Counted from the first letter of the stretch, positions 17,401-26,888 are shown. The stretch is DNA of 64,000 nt from Massilibacillus massiliensis (GCF_900086705.1 NZ_LT575483.1:3577533-3641532); one strand, 5' to 3'. Made by a program: numbers and translations. Notes: generated from the letters alone by a model not told the origin.

Positions 17401-20400
17401 TCATCGACCAGAATGGTCAGCGCTATGTGGCAAATGAATACGATGGACAAGGGCGTGTTCTCAGACAAACGTTGTTAAACGGAGCCGAGACGCTCTTCTT
17501 TTACCAAAATCAGGATCGAATGACCACGCTGAGTCAAACACATAATGGTGAACGTACCAGTTACCACTACAACCGACAAAATCTAGTCGAAAAGATTGTC
17601 TATACAGACGAAAGCATAAAAGAAACGAAATATGACGACAAAGAAAATATTATCTGGGAAAAAGATCGTAATGGAAATGAAACGTTCTACACCTATAACG
17701 AAGCAAGCCAGCTCGTAGAAACAAAATATCCGGACGGTCGTATCCAAACGCTTGACTATGATGCCGTAGGACGAAATATAAGCCAGCAAGATAATACCGG
17801 TGCGCAAGTCTTTTATCGCTACGATGAAAGAGGCAACCTCATTGAAACGAAAAGCCGTATCGAAGGACAACGCTGGCAAAGCCTGCGCTACACCTACGAT
17901 GCCAAAGGCAGGAAAACCAGCCAAACCGATGGAAATGGCAATACAACGACCTTCGATTACGCTGAAAACCAACAACAACCTAAAACGATGACCACAGCCA
18001 CAGGCGACATCACGACCTACCAGTATGATCTTGCAGGAAGATGCATGACAGTAGAAAACGAATTAGGCAAGAAAGAATATGGCTACAATCATCTCGACTA
18101 TCAGATCGTCAGCATAGATGCCCTTGGCAATACCTTGAAATACGACTATGACAAACTCGGTAACCTAGTGAAGGAAATCAGACCCAATCAGTTCGAGGAA
18201 AGCAGTAACAGCGGCTCCGGCTGGTGTTACATCTACGATGCCCTGGACAAGCGCATTGCGGCTGTCGACCCTCTCGGCAACACCATAGCCACCTTGCGTG
18301 ATGCCGAACAAAATATTAGAAAAGAAATTAACCCCAACACCTACGACGAAAAATTGAAAGACGGCAGAGGCATCCAAAATATCTTTGACACCGACAATCG
18401 GAAAATTAAAATCATCTACCCCGATGGTGGTGTAGAACGCTTAACCTATGATGCAGCCGGCAACCTCATCAAAAGAATTTTACCAGAAGACTACAATGCA
18501 AAAACAGACGATGGCCAGGGCTATAGCTATACCTATGACCCGATGCATCGCCTTACGCAAATCATCAATCCTAAAGGAGAAACAGAAAAAAACTTTGCCT
18601 ATGATCTTACCGGAAACCTGATCAAAGAAACAGGAGCAAGCAATCCCGGTATTCTCTATCAATATAACCATCTCGGCTGGCTCACGGAAAAACGGATTCC
18701 AATCAGAAAACAAGCTGGTCAGCTTCGTTATCAACTCACCCAATACAAATACGATAACGTCGGCAATTGCATCGAAGAGCGAAGACACCTCGAGGAACAG
18801 GATGAAACCAGCACCAGTGGCAGAGTTCTCAGTATAGCATTTACCTATGACAAACAAAATCGGCGCACAAAAGTAACCGATAATACCGGTGCCGTGATTG
18901 AGTACGGCTACAACTGTATCAACCAAAAGATCTATGAAAAACGTAAAATCAACGAAACTACCCAGCAGAGCTTGCGCTATCGTTACGACGCAGCCGGCAG
19001 ACTGATAGAAATCGAGCAGCGTGCTGACCTCGAAGGCAGTGGTGACTACACCGCCAGAACCCGTTATCAGCTCGACAAAACCGGCAACGTAGTAAAAATC
19101 ACTACCCCGGCAGGTTATCAGATCGAACGGCAATACGATGCTGCTGACCGTCTGATTGGAGAAATCCACAAAGACAAAACAAATGATATCGAAAACAAAA
19201 CCCAAATCACCTACGATAAGGCCGGCAACATCATCAAAATCAAAGATACCAACGGCAATGAAGAAACCTATGCCTACGATCTGATGAACCGCGAAATCAA
19301 ACGCACCGGCAAAAACGGCGGTATCACCAGAACCATCTACGACAAAAACGGACGCATCTATAAAAAAATCCTGCCAAATCAGTACCAGTCAAAAGGCGAA
19401 AATGCCGAAGGCTATTGCTACACCTACGATCAGCAAGGACGTATCATCACTACCCTTGCGCCGGACGGCACAGTAATAGAAACCAATACCTACGATGCAG
19501 ATGGCAGACTCCTCAAAAGGCTCGATGCAGCCCAAAGCGGTATTGATTATACCTATGACCTCGCCGGCAGAATCCAAAACCTCCAAACCACCGGAGGTGC
19601 TAGGCAAAGCTACGAATATGATGCCCAAGGAAATATCACAGGAATCGTAGACGGCAATCAAAATAAAACAGAATATAAACTCGATAAATGGGGTAGAATC
19701 ACCGAAATCCTCAAAGCCGACGGTTCCAGAGAACTCTACGCCTACGACTACGCCGGCAACCTCACCGAAACCACCGACGGCGAAGGCAATACCATCCGCT
19801 ATGAATACAACCTCATTAACAAACTCAAAACCATCACCGATCAGGCAGGCGAAATCGACACCTTCCTCTACGACGCAGAAGGCAGAATCAAATCTCACAC
19901 CGATAGAAACGGCAATCAAATCAGCTATAGCTATAACCTCTACGATGCTCTCACAGAAAAACTGGAAAATCGCAGCGGACTCAGAGAAAGCTACGAATAC
20001 CATCAAGACGGCACATTAAAAGCCGCCATTGCCCAAGGCATGCGCTACGGCTACAGCTACTACCCCGACGGAAAACTCAAAGCCAAAACCGCCAGCGGCA
20101 GAACCTTGCTCGCCTACGAATATGATCTCAACGGCAATAAAATTAGGCAGACGGATGTAACGGGAAAAACAACGGAGTATTGCTATACAGAAACAGATCA
20201 GCTACGTGAAATTCGCGATGAAGGAAGAAGTCTTGTTCAATTTATCCATAATGAAGATGGCAGCCTGAGAGAAGCCTTGCAGACAAATGGAATGCGGACA
20301 AGCTATAGCTACGATGCAGATAAAAATATCACAGGATTGCAGATCGAACTTGACGGCCAGACCATCACGAAAAATCATTACCAATATGATAGCAACGGCA

Positions 20401-21692
20401 ACCGAACAATCAAAGAACAACTGCGAGGAATAACAAAGTACAGCTACGACAATCTGAATCAACTGGCAAAAGTGGAGTACCCGGACTATAGCGAAGAACT
20501 CTTCTACGATAAAGCAGGAAATCGGAATCGGCGTATAGTAAATAATGTAGAAGAACAATATACATATGACACAAGAAATCATCTGACCAGTTATGAAAAA
20601 CAAGATCAAACAACGCAATATAGTTATGATCATGTAGGGAATCTGCTAACTGACCAAGATAATCAATATACCTATGACGGATTCAATCGTACCAGTAAAG
20701 TAGAGACGAAAAAAGGACAAGTCCAAGTTAACCGCTACGATGCCGAAGGACTGCGCTATGAAATCGAAGAAAACGGCAAACTGGTGCAGTTTATCTTCAA
20801 TGAAAATAAAGAAGTCGTAGTAGAAACCAATCAAGCAGGCATCAACCGACTGATTCGCAGTCAAGCACTGGTCGCGGTAGACGCAGACTATGCCAGAACG
20901 TATTATCATTACACCAGCGATGAACTGGGAAGTATCACGCATATAACAGATGAAAAAGGAAATGTGATAAATCAGTATGAATACGACGTCTGGGGTAATA
21001 TAACCAAGAAAGAAGAAACAATTTCGAATCGTTTCAACTACACAGGCCAGCAATTTGACCCGATAACCCAGCAATACTACCTAAGAGCAAGATACTACAA
21101 CCCGGTAATCGCAAGATTTACACAGGAAGATACCTATCGTGGAGATGGATTGAATCTGTATGCATATTGTGCGAATAATCCGGTCAAGTATGCTGATCCT
21201 AGTGGGTATGAGAAGCAGGTGTATGGTAAGGAGTCGGATAATCCTAGGATTATACCTGGAGAGGAAGGCGTGGTTACTGGAGGAAACTCTACTAAGCTGG
21301 GTAAAAATATGCTGGAGTCAATGGGAGTGAGTCGCTCAACTAAATGGAGTGGTTATCAAGCGCAGCATGTTATGCCAGCTGAGATGGCAAATAATCCTGT
21401 AATTAAAAAGATAGGGATGAATCTTGATGATGCTTCAAATGGTATTTTTCTAAGAATACCAGATAAGGGTATAAGTACAATGTCAAGGCACCAAGGATAT
21501 CATTCTGTTTATAATGAGGTAGTGGAAAGACAATTAAGTACGATGGATGCCAGTCAAAGCGTTGGAGTATTACAAAAACAGGTTTATGATTTACAGCAAA
21601 ATCTAAAGCATCTTCAAAAACAAGGATTGCCGTTATATCCAAGTCAAGGAGCAACGGTAGAACTGTGGGAAAGGCAACTAGGTAAATTATAG
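14469..21692 (+). CDS. VgrG-Rhs fusion toxin with C-terminal AHH-like nuclease
   Basis: 2407 residues, ATG after GAGGAGG. Order of parts: VgrG/gpD-like spike (1 to ~380), beta-strand tail (~390-435, ALIEMTDAGGIVIKSTQDI), hydrophobic pre-toxin helices (~596-650, DVAGCIPGPNVVANGLNAL), DUF6531-like Rhs start (~778, NVVTGSFSLHM) and dozens of YD repeats forming the Rhs cocoon. The Rhs core ends at ~2207-2243 (RYYNPVIARF, NLYAYCANNP, DPSGY). The variable tip (~2250-2407) has QAQHVMP, NLDDASNGIFL and HQGYHSVYN, the layout of AHH nucleases, with Gln-His where AHH is usual. Spike and Rhs are separate proteins in many systems; here they are one chain. The next gene is the likely antidote. Confidence 0.85.
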   Translation: MGKELIELGRLKVEFAKEYLRIKHIHILDEANEHGYMKLELISNRMLTVTEALELEDEPIKVTDADGDHVFVGICQNVGLVNEADYSELVLKAKSLSEQTDRKKINRTFQSTVKTLSEVANQVMAAYGIQVEVAKDISIKQMLYQNAETDWQFLRRIANQYGAYLFTDSKSELLRIAIGTYPFAQKELGAETQKKPADSSKDILKYMKIKQNVDQEAEVYEFEAEYKTSYDLTIGAGYQIQSQEERVRFSQRSEIVSIGETAENRLLLAHPEGCRPDSQISAGALNQGDSIKGKIIRVQGTQIKVHFYCDAEQDESTAMWLPFENTMNNYFYSMPDEGDEVFVYYENNGKAVALGSRRANSAVHTDYVDPASKMLNSTNKMLKLTPGSCELVAARGSYDQGGGNQALIEMTDAGGIVIKSTQDIHIQADKRLNLVAAKTPVDEAEFLQAKAKYDQLHEIGAAKYMADGGNKPYNSGQEILKQLGSDITSSLSGGIAAITTEIPAFVKNIQTVFSGGGSNTGMERMPLSTGEKVERPPAESLMLFALENCSLGIGASELKLSGGAIAISTPAYRQLGYTRNQHEIASAPSLLESALNGVQILLDVAGCIPGPNVVANGLNALISVARGDYFGAACSVMGMCIPGANVAGKGLKAVAAGAKMANTLTKATKTVQTVQRLIMGAMGFNALMRAKDGIDDLKRRILDGKFSFLDPESLNLVFGTIQNAASARSAAKRPNAKTNNLTNQGNPNANKSNKPNANNEKKDQGRRENKTTTVKDPVNVVTGSFSLHMVDLILSDIGEEFKLTRSYESLYENKQQYLGCRWVLNLGTHLDHQKQQVRILMDDLRIETFEQKDGIWQNRRDGDRSLLLTTEKHGYSLKFTDQQKIWDYNEFGNLIAIKDRCGNRVKIDYIGSWIDKVTLTNGQILHFTYENNKLSQIQDMLGRTISYRYQGELLTEVTYPNDGTVQYEYNEQGHITAIIDQNGQRYVANEYDGQGRVLRQTLLNGAETLFFYQNQDRMTTLSQTHNGERTSYHYNRQNLVEKIVYTDESIKETKYDDKENIIWEKDRNGNETFYTYNEASQLVETKYPDGRIQTLDYDAVGRNISQQDNTGAQVFYRYDERGNLIETKSRIEGQRWQSLRYTYDAKGRKTSQTDGNGNTTTFDYAENQQQPKTMTTATGDITTYQYDLAGRCMTVENELGKKEYGYNHLDYQIVSIDALGNTLKYDYDKLGNLVKEIRPNQFEESSNSGSGWCYIYDALDKRIAAVDPLGNTIATLRDAEQNIRKEINPNTYDEKLKDGRGIQNIFDTDNRKIKIIYPDGGVERLTYDAAGNLIKRILPEDYNAKTDDGQGYSYTYDPMHRLTQIINPKGETEKNFAYDLTGNLIKETGASNPGILYQYNHLGWLTEKRIPIRKQAGQLRYQLTQYKYDNVGNCIEERRHLEEQDETSTSGRVLSIAFTYDKQNRRTKVTDNTGAVIEYGYNCINQKIYEKRKINETTQQSLRYRYDAAGRLIEIEQRADLEGSGDYTARTRYQLDKTGNVVKITTPAGYQIERQYDAADRLIGEIHKDKTNDIENKTQITYDKAGNIIKIKDTNGNEETYAYDLMNREIKRTGKNGGITRTIYDKNGRIYKKILPNQYQSKGENAEGYCYTYDQQGRIITTLAPDGTVIETNTYDADGRLLKRLDAAQSGIDYTYDLAGRIQNLQTTGGARQSYEYDAQGNITGIVDGNQNKTEYKLDKWGRITEILKADGSRELYAYDYAGNLTETTDGEGNTIRYEYNLINKLKTITDQAGEIDTFLYDAEGRIKSHTDRNGNQISYSYNLYDALTEKLENRSGLRESYEYHQDGTLKAAIAQGMRYGYSYYPDGKLKAKTASGRTLLAYEYDLNGNKIRQTDVTGKTTEYCYTETDQLREIRDEGRSLVQFIHNEDGSLREALQTNGMRTSYSYDADKNITGLQIELDGQTITKNHYQYDSNGNRTIKEQLRGITKYSYDNLNQLAKVEYPDYSEELFYDKAGNRNRRIVNNVEEQYTYDTRNHLTSYEKQDQTTQYSYDHVGNLLTDQDNQYTYDGFNRTSKVETKKGQVQVNRYDAEGLRYEIEENGKLVQFIFNENKEVVVETNQAGINRLIRSQALVAVDADYARTYYHYTSDELGSITHITDEKGNVINQYEYDVWGNITKKEETISNRFNYTGQQFDPITQQYYLRARYYNPVIARFTQEDTYRGDGLNLYAYCANNPVKYADPSGYEKQVYGKESDNPRIIPGEEGVVTGGNSTKLGKNMLESMGVSRSTKWSGYQAQHVMPAEMANNPVIKKIGMNLDDASNGIFLRIPDKGISTMSRHQGYHSVYNEVVERQLSTMDASQSVGVLQKQVYDLQQNLKHLQKQGLPLYPSQGATVELWERQLGKL

Positions 21693-21762
21693 TAGTAAAA
21701 TAACGGTGACATATTTTTAAAGAAGATATCGTATTTTAGAAAAAGGATGGTGAGTTTATTTA

Positions 21763-22218
21763 ATGAATGATGCTGAATATAGATGGTTACAAGATATTTT
21801 ATATGAGGAGGATATCGATGTAGTAAAAAAAGAGATTGAAAGAATGAATAATTCTATATTACTTCATATTTTTGCTGGTAATTATAATTGGAATAATGGT
21901 TTTGATATTCCTAATATCATTATTAATAATGATATTTGTGATTTAGGAACGGCACTTTTATTATTTTATAGTGCTGATGGTTATCGCATGTTAGAAGATG
22001 AGCAGGGGGTTATATCGTCTAATTCGACTAAATGGAAAGAATTCTTAATAGATTTATACGATAAAATAACAAATAATAAATTTAACCAGCAGAATATTGC
22101 CTTTAATCCACCGTTAACTAAGATACAAATATTAAAACTCAAAAAAAAGAGAAGCGATATACCAAGTATACTTTTAGAAGTATTAAATGGAAATGAGGTA
22201 AAAATTCCTAAATTATAA
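21763..22218 (+). CDS. Probable immunity protein for the AHH toxin (DUF4274-like)
   Basis: 151 residues, ATG 21763. HIFAGNYNWNNGFDIPNII, then CDLGTALLLFYSADGYRML, resembles DUF4274 proteins, a family found next to Rhs toxins; this recall is moderately sure. Acidic, AT-rich, with no signal peptide, as expected for a cytoplasmic antidote to a nuclease. It begins 70 bases after the toxin stop. Confidence 0.6.
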   Translation: MNDAEYRWLQDILYEEDIDVVKKEIERMNNSILLHIFAGNYNWNNGFDIPNIIINNDICDLGTALLLFYSADGYRMLEDEQGVISSNSTKWKEFLIDLYDKITNNKFNQQNIAFNPPLTKIQILKLKKKRSDIPSILLEVLNGNEVKIPKL

Positions 22219-22250
22219 ATAGAATTAAAGAAATGGTAAGAGGCTATTGC

Positions 22251-22330
22251 CAAGGGGACAAAGGGGACGTTTTTTGATAATAAAATAATAAAATTAAGGG
22301 ACGTGACGAAAAAGTCACGTTCCTTAATTT
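22251..22330. repeat. Palindromic element, family B, copy 1
   Basis: It starts CAAGGGGACAAAGGGGACG, passes through TTTTTTGATAATAAAATAAT, and ends in a hairpin with AATTAAGGGACGTGAC against GTCACGTTCCTTAATT. A related copy is at 22727-22812. It stands directly before an rhs fragment. The GGGGACG ends suggest another REP/MITE family. Confidence 0.65.
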
Positions 22331-22345
22331 CTTTAAGCCAGATAT

Positions 22346-22738
22346 AATACGACGGATTCAATCGGATGATCCAGGCAGAACCCATAGACGGAAACAAATC
22401 AACCGTTATGATGCCGAAGGACTGCGCTATGAAATAGAAGAAAACAGCAAACTGGTGCAATTTATCTTCAATGAAAACAAAGAAGTCGTAGTAGAAACCA
22501 ATCAAGCAGGCATCAACCGATTGATTCGCAGTCAAGCACTGGTCGCGGTAGACGCAGACTATGCCAGAACGTATTATCATTACACCAGCGATGAACTGGG
22601 AAGTATCACGTATATAACAGATGAAAAAGGAAATGTGGTAAATCGATATGAATACGATATCTGGGGTAATATAACCAAGAAAGAAGAAACAATTTCGAAT
22701 CGTTTCAACTACAACGGACAACAACTGGGACGAAGGGG
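22346..22738 (+). pseudogene. rhs core fragment 1 (internal)
   Basis: Homologous to 20670-21055 of the main VgrG-Rhs gene (RYDAEGLRYEIEEN, then TNQAGINRLIRSQALVAVD). The first ~50 bases are scrambled or shifted relative to the parent. The fragment runs into the palindromic element at 22727, so it has neither a start nor a toxin tip. Confidence 0.75.
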
Positions 22739-22812
22739 ACGCTTCTTTTTTGACAACAAAATAATAGAATTAAGAGACATGACGAAAAAAGGTAGCATCT
22801 CTTAATGTCCCC
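22727..22812. repeat. Palindromic element, family B, copy 2
   Basis: GGGACGAAGGGGACGCTTC at the left and CTTAATGTCCCC at the right, with the same TTTTTTGA...AAAATAATA core as the copy at 22251. It joins two rhs fragments that are not contiguous in the parent gene. Confidence 0.65.
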
Positions 22813-24558
22813 AAAACCTCCAAACCACCGGAGGTGCTAGGCAAAGCTACGAATATGATGCCCAAGGAAATATCACAGGAATCGTAGACGGCAATCAAAA
22901 TAAAACAGAATATAAACTCGATAAATGGGGTAGAATCACTGAAATCCTCAAAGCCGACGGTTCCAGAGAACTCTACGCCTACGACTACGCCGGCAACCTC
23001 ACCGAAACCACCGACGGCGAAGGCAATACCATCCGCTATGAATACAACCTCATCAACAAACTCAAAACCATCACCGATCAGGTAGGCGAAAGCGACACCT
23101 TCCTCTACGACGCAGAAGGCAGAATCAAATCTCACACCGACAGAAACGGCAATCAAATCAGCTATAGCTATAACCTCTACGATGCCCTCACAGAAAAACT
23201 GGAAAATCGCAGCGGACTCAGAGAAAGCTACGAATACCATAAAGACGGCACATTAAAAGCCGCCATTGCCCAAGGCATGCGCTACGGCTATAGCTACTAC
23301 CCCGACGGAAAACTCAAAGCCAAAACCGCCAGCGGCAGAACATTGCTTGCCTACGAATATGATCTCAATGGCAATAAAATTAGGCAGACGGATGTAACGG
23401 GGAAAACAACGGCGTATTGTTATACAGAAACAGATTTACTAAATGGAATTCGCGATGAAGGAAGAAGTCTTGTTCAATTTATCCATAATGAAGATGGCAG
23501 TCTAAGAGAAGCCTTGCAGACAAATGGAATGCGGACAAGTTATAGCTACGATGCAGATAAAAATATCGCAGGATTGCAGATCGAACTTGACGGGCAGACC
23601 ATCACGAAAAATCATTACCAATACGATAGCAACGGCAACCGGACAATCAAAGAACAACTGAGAGGAATAACAAAATACAGCTACGACAATCTGAATCAAC
23701 TGGCAAAAGTGGAGTACCCGGACTATAGCGAAGAACTCTTCTACGATAAAGCAGGAAATCGGAATCGGCGTATAGTAAATAATGTAGAAGAACAATATAC
23801 ATATGACCCGAGAAACCGTTTGACTAGTTATGAAAAACAAGATCAAACAACGCAATATAGTTATGATCATGTAGGGAATCTGCTAACTGACGAAGATAAT
23901 CAATATACCTATGACGGATTCAATCGTACCAGTAAAGTAGAGACGAAAAAAGGACAAGTCCAAGTTAACCGCTACGATGCCGAAGGATTACGTTATGAAA
24001 TCGAAGAAAACGGCAAACTGGTGCAGTTTATCTTCAATGAAAATAAAGAAGTCGTGGTAGAAGAAATAGATAGACAGCAAAAACGCTTAATCCGCAGCTT
24101 TGAGCTGTGGGCAAGCGAATGCACGCAGGAAAAAACCTGGTATCACTATGCAGCAGACGAGCAGGAAGTATTCTGTGCATAGCGAAAGAAAAAGAAATAA
24201 AGAATCGCTACGAATACGATGCATGGGGACAGTACTCTGTGAAGAACAGATAGGAAGCCGCTACCGCTACACAGGCCAGCAACTCGACCCAATAACCCAG
24301 CAATACTACCTAAGAGCAAGATACTACAACCCGGTAATCGCAAGATTTACGCAAGAAGATACCTATCGTGGAGATGGATTGAACCTGTATGCGTATTGCG
24401 CGAATAATCCGGTGAGGTATGCTGATCCGAGTGGGTATGAGAAGCAGGTGTATGGTAAGGAGTCGAGTAATGTTGATAGTAGTAAAGTTTTCACAACAGG
24501 AAAAACACAGTGGACTGCAACTAGACCTAAAGGCACTCAACAAACTTATGAAGAATAG
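22812..24558 (+). pseudogene. rhs core fragment 2 with a truncated alternative toxin tip
   Basis: From 22812 to about 24055 it is almost identical to 19573-20818 of the main gene. It then carries a different end of the core (DRQQKRLIRSFELW). Two frame changes are visible. Near 24170 the frame meets TAG after EVFCA while the continuation LCIAKEKEIKNRYEYDAWGQ is in another frame. Near 24240 the reading moves again to EEQIGSRYRYTGQQLDP. The core end RYYNPVIARF and DPSGYEKQVYGKES is intact. The tip has only ~24 residues (FTTGKTQWTATRPKGTQQTY) before a stop, so the toxin is truncated. Confidence 0.8.
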
Positions 24559-24578
24559 CAGTGTTGGGGGAGTTTTAT

Positions 24579-25028
24579 GTGGGAAAAATAAAAGAATTAA
24601 AGGAAAGATATTTAAATTTGCAGCCGAGTGATGGTGTGAATGATGCAATATTATCTGAAATTGAAAGTATACTTAATGTTAAATTGCCAAATGATTTTTG
24701 TGAAATTGCAACATTTTATAGTGGAGGATATTTAGGTGAAATAAGTAATTATTCTTTTTCGAATAATCATGATGGTAGCACTAATATAATCGAAGAAACT
24801 ATTAAATTAAGAAATAGTATTAATTTGCCATTAAGGTATATCGTATTAGCAGAACCGCCTGAAAGTGTTATTGTAATGGATACTGAAAATATACCTCCAA
24901 TAATTTGGTGTGATGCGGTAGAAGTTAGAAAACTAAATGATAAATCATTCATAACAAAGCCTAATGAATGGAATAGTTATACTGAATATTTTGCTCAGTT
25001 AATAGAAGATGAAGAAGATGATAATTAA
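24579..25028 (+). CDS. SMI1/KNR4 (SUKH) family immunity protein
   Basis: 149 residues from GTG 24579, six bases after GGGGGAG; an earlier in-frame GTG at 24561 has no site. AILSEIESILNVKLPNDFCE, followed by FYSGGYLGEI, is the classic SUKH start. WCDAVEVRKL and the acidic end EDEEDDN also fit. It follows the truncated rhs tip by 20 bases, so it was that toxin's antidote and now stands as an orphan immunity gene. It may still protect against siblings carrying the intact toxin. Confidence 0.78.
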   Translation: MGKIKELKERYLNLQPSDGVNDAILSEIESILNVKLPNDFCEIATFYSGGYLGEISNYSFSNNHDGSTNIIEETIKLRNSINLPLRYIVLAEPPESVIVMDTENIPPIIWCDAVEVRKLNDKSFITKPNEWNSYTEYFAQLIEDEEDDN

Positions 25029-25094
25029 AAGGAAATGTATAGTTCTTAAATTATTAATGAATGATTCAAGTGACTCGTTTAGAAAGTGATTAGA

Positions 25095-25135
25095 AAAGGT
25101 CAGCGGATGTAAAAACCCGCTGACCTTTCTCTTTT
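25095..25135 (+). terminator. Intrinsic terminator closing the toxin island
   Basis: AAAGGTCAGCGG pairs with CCGCTGACCTTT, followed by a T-rich run. Perfect 12-bp stem. Confidence 0.85.
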
Positions 25136-25149
25136 ATGCCTTTTAGGCG

Positions 25150-25183
25150 CCATAAAAAATAAGCAGGGCAAAAAGCCCTGCTT
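25150..25183 (-). terminator. Intrinsic terminator for the gene at 25215
   Basis: AAGCAGGGC pairs with GCCCTGCTT. On the minus strand it is followed by ATTTTTTATGG. Because A-runs flank both sides, it may work in both directions. Confidence 0.8.
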
Positions 25184-25214
25184 AAAAAATGAACTAATCG
25201 ACAATAGTTTGAAA

Positions 25215-25871
25215 CTAGGAGACAACATTATCTCCCTCAAACTCCTCGGCGGAAAGCTGTTTGTATCTTCTAACTATCAAGCCAATGCCTATCAGAATTA
25301 AAATAACGCCGCCGGCAACCATAAGTTGGACATTTCGGAATACCGTATATTGTATGACGAGAGGTTCTCCCATAGCCTTAATTTCTGATGCCTTAAAACC
25401 GCTATCCTTCAGGTATGCTTTATAATACTTGACTAGTTTCGGCTCCATTGAGATAACCTGTCCTTCTATGAATATCTTTGTTGTTGGTGGTGCAGCACCT
25501 TCTTCGGAGTGCTGTAATGTCTCTTTAACCAACTGCTCCATAGTGGCGACCTGATCCTCGTTGGTTTTCAAGCCAATAAAACCATTGGCAGTTGGAATGA
25601 CATAAAAACTACCTGAAGCTTTTTCTTCACTTCGCGTGCCATTTTTATACTCTGTATAGGTGGTTTCTGAAGCGAACGGAGGGTAGGCATTCACTACATT
25701 TCCGGCAACGTGACTGCCTGACTTTACCTCTTGCCCCTCCAGCAAAGCTTCAAAGCTAACTGGTGGCTGAAAAGAAGTAATCAATGCATCGTAATTCATA
25801 CTAATAAGCATGACGCCAAGCCCCAACAGCATTAGAGTAAAACGGTTTACCGCTGAAAATAAATTTCTCAT
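25215..25871 (-). CDS. Two-TM envelope protein of unknown function
   Basis: 218 residues from ATG at 25871; an in-frame GTG at 25886 overlaps the GAGG ribosome site and is less likely. One N-terminal membrane segment (FTLMLLGLGVMLISM) and one near the C-terminus (LMVAGGVILILIGIGLIV) enclose a ~150-residue outer domain. That domain includes a repeated idea of small-molecule-like strands (FYVIPTANGFIGLKTNED) but no catalytic motif. It stands alone with its own terminator. Family not recognised. Confidence 0.65.
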   Translation of the reverse strand: MRNLFSAVNRFTLMLLGLGVMLISMNYDALITSFQPPVSFEALLEGQEVKSGSHVAGNVVNAYPPFASETTYTEYKNGTRSEEKASGSFYVIPTANGFIGLKTNEDQVATMEQLVKETLQHSEEGAAPPTTKIFIEGQVISMEPKLVKYYKAYLKDSGFKASEIKAMGEPLVIQYTVFRNVQLMVAGGVILILIGIGLIVRRYKQLSAEEFEGDNVVS

Positions 25872-26225
25872 CTTTCTGTACCTCACTTAAATATATAATG
25901 TCAAAAAATATAAAAAAAGCAAGATGTAATGCTTGCTTTAAATCAATTACAGCTATTATATCCCATTTTTATGGTTATTTCGCGAGGCTTAAGTCCTGAT
26001 TGCCATAGGTTGATAGTCCTGAATTTTTAAAAAATCATAATTCATGATATCGTTTTTGTTATTTTAGTAGTTATATTAACAGCAGATATCATCCTCAGTA
26101 CCTATATTCTTCCTTTTAAGTTTATGGTAAAATTTACATCGAACATATCTAGAGACGGATAAACTGTCTAAAAAACGACACCAGCCGTCATTCGTATAGT
26201 ATAGTCGTATAGAACACAGAAAGGC
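25872..26225. other. Gene-free divergent promoter region
   Basis: It lies between two divergent genes. It holds a hairpin AAAGCAAG/CTTGCTTT at about 25916-25940 in the leader of the minus-strand gene, and AT-rich sequence with possible -10 boxes. No ORF with a ribosome site is seen. Confidence 0.5.
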
Positions 26226-26885
26226 GTGATTGATGTTAAAAGGTATGAAAAATTTGTAAGAAGGAAAGCGAGCGGATACATGCGTCGTTATAGTTGGTTA
26301 ACGATAATCATGATTTTATTTGTCATTATGATCCTCGGTATTGCAGTATGGCGAGGCTTTCCACCATTTAAACTGCATACCTCTGATTTTCCTGGGATAT
26401 TGCACACAATGGAAGTAAAGCCAAAGCAAATTGAGGTGAAAATATATAAAGCTGAGCGGAAGCTCGTCTTATATGGCGATGGAGAAATCATTGGTATTTT
26501 TAAAACAGCTTTTGGATTTGCCCCCGTCGGAGATAAGGAAATAGAAGGAGATGGGAAAACTCCGGAAGGAAGCTTTGTTATTTGTTATATCAATGATAAG
26601 ACACCATATGTATATTTTTATGGTCTTAGCTATCCTGACAGCAAAGCGGCTGAACGAGGTTTGAAGCAAGGGCTAATTTCGCAGAAGGAATATCAGCAAT
26701 TTGTAGCGGTCTCGCAATCGGGAGGCATTCCCTTATGGAATACTCCTTTGGGCGGTGAAGTGGGAATTCATGGAGGCGGTAATTGGATGGACTGGACGAA
26801 GGGGTGTGTAGCGGTCAGTGATGCGGATATACTTACTTTGAAGGATTATCTAGATGTAGGAACATCTGTTGAAATTTTTCCTTAA
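26226..26885 (+). CDS. L,D-transpeptidase (YkuD family), membrane-anchored
   Basis: 219 residues if GTG 26226 is used; ATG 26280 is an alternative giving 201, and neither ribosome site is strong. An N-terminal membrane anchor (LTIIMILFVIMILGIAVW) is followed by a YkuD domain. Substrate-loop and catalytic residues are visible in VGIHGGGNWMDWTKGCVAVS, with His182 and Cys194, the nucleophile that attacks the meso-diaminopimelate peptide stem. It would form 3-3 cross-links or attach proteins to the wall outside the inner membrane. GDGKTPEGSFVI is also typical of the family. Confidence 0.88.
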   Translation: MIDVKRYEKFVRRKASGYMRRYSWLTIIMILFVIMILGIAVWRGFPPFKLHTSDFPGILHTMEVKPKQIEVKIYKAERKLVLYGDGEIIGIFKTAFGFAPVGDKEIEGDGKTPEGSFVICYINDKTPYVYFYGLSYPDSKAAERGLKQGLISQKEYQQFVAVSQSGGIPLWNTPLGGEVGIHGGGNWMDWTKGCVAVSDADILTLKDYLDVGTSVEIFP

Positions 26886-26888
26886 ATG

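Noticed and set aside
15321-20633. Several long minus-strand ORFs (up to 241 codons) opposite the VgrG-Rhs gene
   Set aside because: They are frame shadows of the repetitive, low-stop YD-repeat coding strand. They lack ribosome sites and known motifs, and the plus frame is continuous for 2407 codons.
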